A stretch of DNA of 64,000 nucleotides, from contig NZ_BAAAYL010000001.1 of the NCBI RefSeq assembly GCF_039536205.1, positions 4,216,001 through 4,280,000 on the forward strand, read 5' to 3'. Both the position numbers and the translations under genes were made by a program. Below the pieces are notes generated by a model. That model saw only the letters and a list, made by a program, of their open reading frames with translations, was not told the DNA's origin and did no database searches. The stretch comes from Streptomyces sannanensis. Lineage in GTDB: Bacteria; Actinomycetota; Actinomycetes; Streptomycetales; Streptomycetaceae. Shown here one piece after another: positions 58,074 through 64,000 of this stretch; the first letter of the stretch is position 1; each line of letters begins with the position of its first letter.

Positions 58074-60152
58074 ATGGCGAACCACTTGGCCCATGAGACC
58101 TCTCCGTACCTTCTCCAGCACGCCGAGAATCCGGTCGACTGGTGGCCCTGGGCGCCCGAGGCCTTCGAGGAGGCGCGGGAGCGTGGGGTGCCGGTGGTGC
58201 TGAGCGTCGGGTACAGCTCCTGCCACTGGTGCCATGTCATGGCTCACGAGAGCTTCGAGGACGACGTCACCGCCGCCTACATGAACCGGCACTTCGTCTC
58301 CGTCAAGGTCGACCGCGAGGAGCGACCCGACGTCGACGCGGTGTACATGGAGGCCGTGCAGGCCGCCACCGGGCAGGGTGGCTGGCCGATGACCGTTTTT
58401 CTGACGCCCGACGCGGAGCCGTTCTACTTCGGGACGTATTTCCCGCCGGAGCCGCGGCACGGGATGCCGTCCTTCCGGCAGGTGCTGGAGGGTGTGCAGC
58501 GGGCCTGGGAGGGGCGGCGGGACGAGGTCGGGGAGGTCGCCTCGAAGATCACCCGGGACCTGGCCGGGCGGGAGCTGGCCTACGGCAGGCTGGAGCTGCC
58601 CGGCGAGGAGGTCGTGGCGTCGGCGCTGCTGGGGCTGACCCGGGACTACGACGCGCGGTACGGCGGGTTCGGCGGGGCGCCGAAGTTCCCGCCGTCGATG
58701 GTGCTGGAGTTCCTGCTCCGGCACACCGCCCGCACGGGGGCCGAGGGTGCGCTGCAGATGGCGGCGGACACCTGTGAGGCCATGGCCCGCGGCGGTGTCT
58801 ACGACCAGCTCGGAGGCGGCTTCGCGCGGTACTCCGTGGACCGGATGTGGCAAGTGCCGCACTTCGAGAAGATGTTGTACGACAACGCGCTGCTGTGTCG
58901 GGTGTACGCCCACCTCTGGCGGGCCACCGGCTCAGATCTGGCGCGCCGTGTCGCGCTGGAGACCGCGGACTTCATGGTGCGGGAACTGCGCACTCCCGAG
59001 GGCGGGTTCGCGTCCGCGTTGGACGCCGACAGCGAGGACGCGCACGGGCGGCACACGGAGGGCGCGTACTACGTCTGGACGCCGGAGCAGCTGTGCGAGG
59101 TGCTGGGGGAGGAGGACGCGGAGTTCGCGGCGCGGTACTTCGGGGTGACCGCGGAGGGGACCTTCGAAGAGGGCGCCTCGGTGCTGCAACTCCCGCAGGC
59201 GGCGGGCATGGGGGCACCTCCCACGCCGGAGGCTGTGGGGGAGGACGCGGAGAAGGCCGCGGACATCAGGCGGCGGCTGCTGGCGGCCCGTGAGGAGCGG
59301 CCCCGTCCCGGCCGGGACGACAAGGTCGTCGCCGCCTGGAACGGGCTGGCGATCGCCGCGCTCGCCGAGACCGGTGCGTACTTCGACCGTCCGGATCTGG
59401 TCGAGCGGGCCACCGAGGCCGCCGATCTGCTGGTGCGGCTGCACATGGACGAGAGCGCCCGGCTGGCCCGTACGTCCATGGGCGGCCGGGCGGGTACGCA
59501 CGCCGGAGTGCTGGAGGACTATGCCGATGTCGCGGAGGGTTTCCTGGCGCTGACCGCCGTGACCGGTGAAGGCGTGTGGCTGGACTTCGCGGGCCTCCTG
59601 CTGGACATCGTGCTGGACCGGTTCACCGGCGCGGAGGGCCAGTTGTACGACACCGCGCACGATGCGGAGCGGCTGATCCGCCGTCCGCAGGACCCCACCG
59701 ACAATGCCACGCCCTCCGGCTGGACGGCTGCCGCCGCGGCCCTGCTGTCGTACGCCGCCCACACCGGCTCCGAGATCCATCGCACCGCCGCCGAGCGGGC
59801 GTTGGGCGTGGTCGGGGCGCTCGGCGGGCGGGCGCCGCGCTTCATCGGCTGGGGGCTGGCCGCGGTGGAGGCCGCGCTGGACGGGCCGCGCGAGGTGGCT
59901 GTGGTCGGTCACCGGGACGACGAGGCGACGGCGGCGCTGCATCGCACGGCGTTGCTGGGGACGGCGCCCGGCGCGGTGATCGCGGTGGGCGCACCGGGGA
60001 GTACGGAGCTTCCGCTTCTGGCCGGCCGGCCGCTGGTCGGGGACCGTCCCGCGGCCTATGTCTGCCGGCACTTCGTGTGCGCGGCGCCGGTGACCGATCC
60101 CGCGGACCTGGAGCGTGAACTCGGTCCGGCTGGAGGTGTCCACGGCGCTTGA
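58074..60152 (+). CDS. DUF255 thioredoxin-domain protein (YyaL/SPATA20 type)
   Basis: 692 residues. The N-terminal thioredoxin-like domain starts [20 protein letters not shown] and has the WCHVM motif ([16 protein letters not shown]). The rest is an (alpha/alpha)6-barrel-like region: [52 protein letters not shown], and [18 protein letters not shown]. Full length for the family; the catalytic role is unproven (proposed sugar or redox enzyme). A hairpin module at 59210-59243 adds the segment [10 protein letters not shown] in a loop of the barrel domain. Confidence 0.92.
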   Translation: MANHLAHETSPYLLQHAENPVDWWPWAPEAFEEARERGVPVVLSVGYSSCHWCHVMAHESFEDDVTAAYMNRHFVSVKVDREERPDVDAVYMEAVQAATGQGGWPMTVFLTPDAEPFYFGTYFPPEPRHGMPSFRQVLEGVQRAWEGRRDEVGEVASKITRDLAGRELAYGRLELPGEEVVASALLGLTRDYDARYGGFGGAPKFPPSMVLEFLLRHTARTGAEGALQMAADTCEAMARGGVYDQLGGGFARYSVDRMWQVPHFEKMLYDNALLCRVYAHLWRATGSDLARRVALETADFMVRELRTPEGGFASALDADSEDAHGRHTEGAYYVWTPEQLCEVLGEEDAEFAARYFGVTAEGTFEEGASVLQLPQAAGMGAPPTPEAVGEDAEKAADIRRRLLAAREERPRPGRDDKVVAAWNGLAIAALAETGAYFDRPDLVERATEAADLLVRLHMDESARLARTSMGGRAGTHAGVLEDYADVAEGFLALTAVTGEGVWLDFAGLLLDIVLDRFTGAEGQLYDTAHDAERLIRRPQDPTDNATPSGWTAAAAALLSYAAHTGSEIHRTAAERALGVVGALGGRAPRFIGWGLAAVEAALDGPREVAVVGHRDDEATAALHRTALLGTAPGAVIAVGAPGSTELPLLAGRPLVGDRPAAYVCRHFVCAAPVTDPADLERELGPAGGVHGA
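59210..59243. repeat. GC hairpin repeat module inside the DUF255 gene
   Basis: gggggcacctcccacgccgg, then aggctgtgggggagg. In frame, it encodes roughly residues 379-390 ([13 protein letters not shown]). Nearly identical to the deoC copy. Confidence 0.75.
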
Positions 60153-60176
60153 CGCGTCAGGGGCGGCTCGGTGCTC

Positions 60177-60809
60177 TCAGAGTTCCAGGCCGCCCTTCAA
60201 CGTGTCCAGGGCGCCGTCGACCAGCTCGATCAGATCGTCCTGGAAGCCCCGCTCGCCCCAGTAGACGGTCACCTCGCGCAGTGCGCCCAGCACCGCCGCG
60301 GTGAAGACCCGCAGCGCCACATCGTCGGGCGCCCGGCCGGTGCGCTCGGCGAGCGCGTGCACCAGCATCTGCGCGGTGTCCGTCATGGTCTCGGTCATCC
60401 GCGCCCGGATGGCCGGGACCTCCACCATCAGCCGGGTGCGCTGGATCAGCTCGTCGTGTTCGTTCTCGAGGAACATCCTCAGCGCGCACGTCATGATGAA
60501 CCGCAGGGACTCCAGCGGCGGTTCGTCCGCCGGCCGGGACCGCAGCACTTGCAGCATCGCCGGGTCGTACTCGTCCGTGAGGACGATGTCCTCCTTGGCC
60601 GGGAAGTACCGGAACACTGTGGACGGCGAGACCTCGGCCGCTTCGGCGATCTGCTCGACGGTGGTCGCCTCGTACCCCTGCTCGGCGATCAGCCGGTAGG
60701 TGGCCCGGCGGATCGCGATGCGTGTCTTGAGCTTCTTGCGCTCGCGCAGGCCCATCGGGGGCTGACGGTCCTCGAGCCGGAGATCGGGGGTACGGGTGGT
60801 GGCGGCCAT
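60177..60809 (-). CDS. TetR-family regulator paired with an MFS exporter
   Basis: 210 residues. Helix-turn-helix near the N terminus: KLKTRIAIRRATYRLIAEQG YEATTVEQIAEAAEVSPSTV FRYFPAKEDI. The C-terminal domain carries the MftR/ScbR-like pattern AERTGRAPDDVALRVFTAAV. ATG 60809 chosen; an ATG at 60827 would overlap the exporter stop. Cotranscribed with and downstream of the exporter gene (same strand), so it most likely autoregulates and represses that operon. Confidence 0.9.
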   Translation of the reverse strand: MAATTRTPDLRLEDRQPPMGLRERKKLKTRIAIRRATYRLIAEQGYEATTVEQIAEAAEVSPSTVFRYFPAKEDIVLTDEYDPAMLQVLRSRPADEPPLESLRFIMTCALRMFLENEHDELIQRTRLMVEVPAIRARMTETMTDTAQMLVHALAERTGRAPDDVALRVFTAAVLGALREVTVYWGERGFQDDLIELVDGALDTLKGGLEL

Positions 60810-60813
60810 GCGG

Positions 60814-62322
60814 TCATTGTCGGACATCCGCGGTGGCCGCCGCGACATCGCCGTCCGCCGGCGCAGGGCGGGGCCGTGCGGCCGGCAGGGCCACCGCGAC
60901 CAGCAGGGCGCCGGCCAGGGCCACCACCCCGCTGACCAGCAGTACCAGGCTCATGCCGTGGACATACGCGGAGTCCGCCGCCTCCACGAGCTGCGGGAGA
61001 CCGGCCTCGGCGGCCAGCTGGTGGGCGGCGACCACCGAGTCGGTGGCGGCGTGCGGCGTCCCGTCGGGCAGCCGGTCCGTGTACGCCGAGGCCAGCAGCG
61101 AGCCCAGCAGGGCGACCCCGACGGCGGCGCCCACCTGCCGTACGGTCATCAGCAGTCCGGAGCCGCTGCCCGCACGTTCGGCGGGCAGTGCGTCGAGCGC
61201 GCTCGTCATGGGCGGCACGATGGCGAAGCCGAAGCCGAAGCCCGCGATCGACAGCCACAGCGCGGTGAAGCCGTAGCCGCTGTCCGCCGTCGTGCGGGTG
61301 CCGAGCAGCGCCGCGAAGGCGAACACCGCGAGCCCCGCGACGATCACCCCGCGCGGCCCGAACCTCTGTACGGCAGCCGGGGCGCCCTTGGCCGCGATGA
61401 GCAGGCCGCCCATCATCGGCAGCATCCGCACCCCGGTCGCGAAGGCGTCGTAGCCCAGCACGCCCTGGAGATATGTGGGCAGGACGAACAGCAGGCCGGT
61501 CAGTACGAACATCACCAGCGTCGCGGCGAGGGTGTTGACCAGAAAGCCGCGGTGGCCGAGCAGCGACATGTCGAGCATCGGGCGCGGGACGCGGCGTTCC
61601 CGGACGAGGAGGGCCGTCAGCAGTACCGCGCCGGCCGCGAACATCGTGAGCATCACCGGGTCGCCCCAGCCGCGCTCCGGTGCCTCGATGATCCCGTAGA
61701 TCAGTGCGCCGAGGCCCGACGCGGTGAGCGCGGTGGAGAGCGCGTCGACCTTGGGCGAGGCGGGGTCGCGTGTTTCGGGCAGCAGGAAGACGCAGGCGGT
61801 GATGCCGATGGCGGCCATCGGGACGTTGATCAGGAAGACCGAGCCCCACCAGAAGTGGTCGAGCAGCCAGCCGCCGACGATCGGGCCGAGCGGCAGCCCC
61901 AGCGCGGAGGCCGCGGAGACGATGCCGACCGCCTTGGGGCGTTCCTCCGGAGTGAAGAGCGAGGGCAGTACGGCCAGGGCGAGCGGTGTGACGAGCGCAC
62001 CGCCGACGCCCATCACCGCGCGGGCGGCGATGACCGGCGCGACGCTGTCGGCGAGTGCTCCGACGACCGAGCCGGCCAGAAAGATCCCGAGGCCGGCGAT
62101 GAGCATCCGGCGGCGGCCGAAGCGGTCGCCGAGGAGTCCGGCCGGAAGCATCAGCGAGGCGAAGACGACGATGTAGGCGTCGGCCATCCATTGCTGTTCG
62201 CCCGTGGTGGCGCCCAGCTGTCGGGCCATGGTCGGGAAGGCCACGTTGAGGATCGTCATGTCGAAGCCGAGCACCAGCATGCTCGCGACCATGGCGCCCA
62301 GGGCCCACCAGCGGCGGTCCAT
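60814..62322 (-). CDS. MFS drug exporter, DHA2 family (EmrB/QacA-like)
   Basis: 502 residues with about 14 membrane helices. Motif A is LGDRFGRRRMLIAGL; motif C region is GLPLGPIVGGWLLDHFWWGS VFLINVPM; the start MDRRWWALGAMVASMLVLGF DMTILNVAFPTMA is the DHA2 N terminus with the TM1 Asp. Proton-driven export of drugs or metabolites. The AT-rich stretch 62350-62400 upstream (aagagtcgatatcaaatgcc, agtaactctcaaaaaagag) likely contains promoter and TetR operator. Confidence 0.94.
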   Translation of the reverse strand: MDRRWWALGAMVASMLVLGFDMTILNVAFPTMARQLGATTGEQQWMADAYIVVFASLMLPAGLLGDRFGRRRMLIAGLGIFLAGSVVGALADSVAPVIAARAVMGVGGALVTPLALAVLPSLFTPEERPKAVGIVSAASALGLPLGPIVGGWLLDHFWWGSVFLINVPMAAIGITACVFLLPETRDPASPKVDALSTALTASGLGALIYGIIEAPERGWGDPVMLTMFAAGAVLLTALLVRERRVPRPMLDMSLLGHRGFLVNTLAATLVMFVLTGLLFVLPTYLQGVLGYDAFATGVRMLPMMGGLLIAAKGAPAAVQRFGPRGVIVAGLAVFAFAALLGTRTTADSGYGFTALWLSIAGFGFGFAIVPPMTSALDALPAERAGSGSGLLMTVRQVGAAVGVALLGSLLASAYTDRLPDGTPHAATDSVVAAHQLAAEAGLPQLVEAADSAYVHGMSLVLLVSGVVALAGALLVAVALPAARPRPAPADGDVAAATADVRQ

Positions 62323-62405
62323 GCCCGCTCACCTCCTCACGAACAGGGCTTAAGAGTCGATATCAAATGCCAGTAACTCTCAAAAAAGAGTGTCCGTCAA
62401 TGCTG

Positions 62406-62435
62406 AAGGGCCGCGGCAGGAGTGCCGCGGCCCTT
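62406..62435. terminator. Terminator downstream of the hemolysin III gene
   Basis: 13-bp perfect arms aagggccgcggca / tgccgcggccctt around ggag, 22 bp beyond the stop of the leftward gene. Confidence 0.85.
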
Positions 62436-62456
62436 GGAGGAGGGGGGAAGCGCAGG

Positions 62457-63110
62457 TCAGGCGTGCTGGTAGGCCACCAGTGAGATGCCGATGTAGTGGA
62501 CGACGAACGCGGCCAGGGTGAAGGAGTGGAACACCTCGTGGAAGCCGAACCAGCGCGGAGAGGGGTTCGGGCGCTTCATGCCGTAGATCACTCCGCCCAC
62601 GCTGTAGAGCAGTCCGCCGGCGATCACCAGTACCAGGACCGCGATCCCGCCGGTGCGCATGAAGTCCGGCAGGAAGAAGACCGCGGCCCAGCCCATCGCG
62701 ATGTAGCAGGGGGTGTAGAGCCAGCGCGGGGCGCCGACCCAGAAGACCCGGAAGGCTATGCCGGCGGCGGCGGCCACCCATACGGCCCAGAGCAGGGCCT
62801 CACCCTTGGCCTCCGGGAGGAGCAGCAGGGTGAGTGGGGTGTAGGTGCCCGCGATGATCAGGAAGATGTTGGCGTGGTCCAGTCTGCGCAGCACCGCGGT
62901 GGCCCGTGGTCCCCAGTTGCCGCGGTGGTAGAGCGCGCTCACGCCGAAGAGCAGGCAGGCGGTCAGTACGTAGATGCCGCATGCCACCCGGCCGCGTGTG
63001 CTGTCCGCCAGCGCGGTGAGCACCAGTCCCGCGATCAGGACGGCGGGAAACATGCCGGCGTGCAGCCAGCCGCGGAGCCTGGGCTTCACCTGATCAGTCA
63101 TGGCCCGCAT
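62457..63110 (-). CDS. Hemolysin III / PAQR-family membrane protein
   Basis: 217 residues, seven membrane helices. Conserved PAQR residues: YVLTACLLFGVSALYHRGNW (Ser-x3-His), RRLDHANIFLIIAGTYTPLT (Asp), and WFGFHEVFHSFTLAAFVVHY (His-x3-His), the putative zinc site of ceramidase-like hydrolases. Despite the name, hemolytic activity is not implied. The first ATG is used; ATG 63101 three codons later is also reasonable. Divergent from pckG. Confidence 0.93.
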   Translation of the reverse strand: MRAMTDQVKPRLRGWLHAGMFPAVLIAGLVLTALADSTRGRVACGIYVLTACLLFGVSALYHRGNWGPRATAVLRRLDHANIFLIIAGTYTPLTLLLLPEAKGEALLWAVWVAAAAGIAFRVFWVGAPRWLYTPCYIAMGWAAVFFLPDFMRTGGIAVLVLVIAGGLLYSVGGVIYGMKRPNPSPRWFGFHEVFHSFTLAAFVVHYIGISLVAYQHA

Positions 63111-63341
63111 GCTATCTACGCACCCGTAGGTTACGTATACGTACTGTCGGGGTGACGGACAGTCCTACAAGTGGTAATGCTCACGTGAGAGGTCCTCTGG
63201 ACATATGGGCGTAATGCACGGATGATCAGATGAGTGCGGTCGGCACCGGATGAGCGCCAGAAGTGACAATGCCGTGAAGCATCCGGGTCGCAGCCCCCAC
63301 GGGGCAACAAATAAACAAAAACCCCTCAACAAGGAGCAATC

Positions 63342-64000
63342 GTGGCGCGCGACAACGCGGCTCCCGCTTCCGTACCCACCCATCACCAGGAGCTGATCTC
63401 CTGGGTCGACGAGATCGCAGCTCTGACCCAGCCCGACCGTGTCGTGTGGTGCGACGGCTCGGAGGCCGAGTACGAGCGGCTGTGCGAGGAGCTCGTCGCC
63501 AAGGGCACGTTCAAGAAGCTCGACCCGGTCAAGCGCCCGAACTCCTACTACGCCGCCTCCGACCCGACGGACGTGGCGCGTGTCGAGGACCGCACCTTCA
63601 TCTGCTCCGAGAAGGAGGAGGACGCGGGCCCGACCAACCACTGGAAGGCCCCGGCGGAGATGAAGGCCATCTTCGCGGGCGAGCAGGGCATCTTCCGCGG
63701 CTCCATGCGCGGCCGCACCATGTACGTCGTGCCCTTCTGCATGGGCCCCGTCGGCTCGCCGCTGTCCGCGATCGGCGTCGAGATCACCGACTCCGCCTAC
63801 GTCGCCGTCTCCATGCGCACCATGACCCGTATGGGCCAGGCCGTCCTCGACGAGCTCGGCGAGGACGGCTTCTTCGTCAAGGCCGTCCACACCCTCGGCG
63901 CTCCGCTCGCCGAGGGCGAGGCCGACGTTCCGTGGCCGTGCAACTCCACCAAGTACATCTCGCACTTCCCCGAGGCCCGTGAGATCTGGTCCTACGGCTC
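63342..64000 (+). CDS. pckG: Phosphoenolpyruvate carboxykinase (GTP), N-terminal part
   Basis: The first 219 residues of a GTP-dependent PEPCK; the rest is beyond the window. Recognisable blocks: [96 protein letters not shown], and [20 protein letters not shown]. Converts oxaloacetate to PEP in gluconeogenesis. GTG 63342 follows AAGGAG. The 231-bp upstream region is its promoter; no operator identified. Confidence 0.97.
   Translation, partial: MARDNAAPASVPTHHQELISWVDEIAALTQPDRVVWCDGSEAEYERLCEELVAKGTFKKLDPVKRPNSYYAASDPTDVARVEDRTFICSEKEEDAGPTNHWKAPAEMKAIFAGEQGIFRGSMRGRTMYVVPFCMGPVGSPLSAIGVEITDSAYVAVSMRTMTRMGQAVLDELGEDGFFVKAVHTLGAPLAEGEADVPWPCNSTKYISHFPEAREIWSYG

Overview
The window is a piece of a Streptomyces chromosome. 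The evidence is very high G+C with strong third-position GC bias, GTG/TTG starts, actinobacterial markers (mycothiol conjugate amidase, biotin-dependent acyl-CoA carboxylase with epsilon subunit, GTP-type PEP carboxykinase, LAXTG sortase substrate, DUF4307) and a gene order that, as far as I remember it, matches the S. coelicolor core stretch from deoC/aldehyde dehydrogenase through accA2-maf-accE-pccB-birA-cya-cdgE-hutH to metB, ilvA, greA, mca and pckG. No tRNA, rRNA or CRISPR array was seen.

Layout. (1) 1-10 kb: nucleoside salvage and central metabolism: aldehyde dehydrogenase (5' part), deoC, a phosphohexomutase, purine nucleoside phosphorylase, a one-cysteine flavoprotein quinone reductase, and DeoR and TetR regulators. 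Salvage fits together: PNP releases (deoxy)ribose-1-phosphate, the mutase family can convert it to the 5-phosphate, DeoC cleaves deoxyribose-5-phosphate to acetaldehyde, and the aldehyde dehydrogenase can oxidise that. (2) 10.8-17.2 kb: acyl-CoA carboxylase cluster (accA2, accE, pccB) with maf, a 42-residue membrane protein and biotin ligase birA, which loads biotin on AccA2. (3) 17.2-22.3 kb: adenylate cyclase, enoyl-CoA hydratase, a GAF-GGDEF diguanylate cyclase and hutH. (4) 22.3-28.3 kb: cell-surface genes: LAXTG protein, L,D-transpeptidase lipoprotein, large secreted subtilase. (5) 28.4-41 kb: accessory region with a DUF1330 gene broken by a miniature element, three paralogous membrane-anchored DUF4034-like proteins, an M48 peptidase, a predicted phosphorothioate-DNA-dependent HNH nuclease, a toxin-antitoxin pair, msrA and small DUF genes. 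(6) 42.3-46.1 kb: a chain of mobile DNA: two diverged IS1182-type insertion sequences at the two ends of a 174-bp miniature element, then a second type of miniature element. (7) 46.4-64 kb: PP2C phosphatase, sigma-like protein with small membrane partner, MarR, threonine dehydratase whose 3' end is triplicated, drug-type ABC exporter, greA, mca, a STAND/TPR ATPase, two truncated gene remnants, a DUF255 thioredoxin-like protein, a TetR/MFS pair, hemolysin III and the start of pckG.

The most unusual theme is palindromic repeat DNA. A GC-rich hairpin module (core like gggggcacctccca...tgggggag) occurs between genes and also in frame inside four conserved enzyme genes (deoC, phosphohexomutase, hutH, DUF255). 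A larger miniature inverted-repeat family carrying the same module has four copies here; deleting one exactly restores a DUF1330 reading frame. All functional calls are from reading the sequence and memory of protein families; no database search was run.
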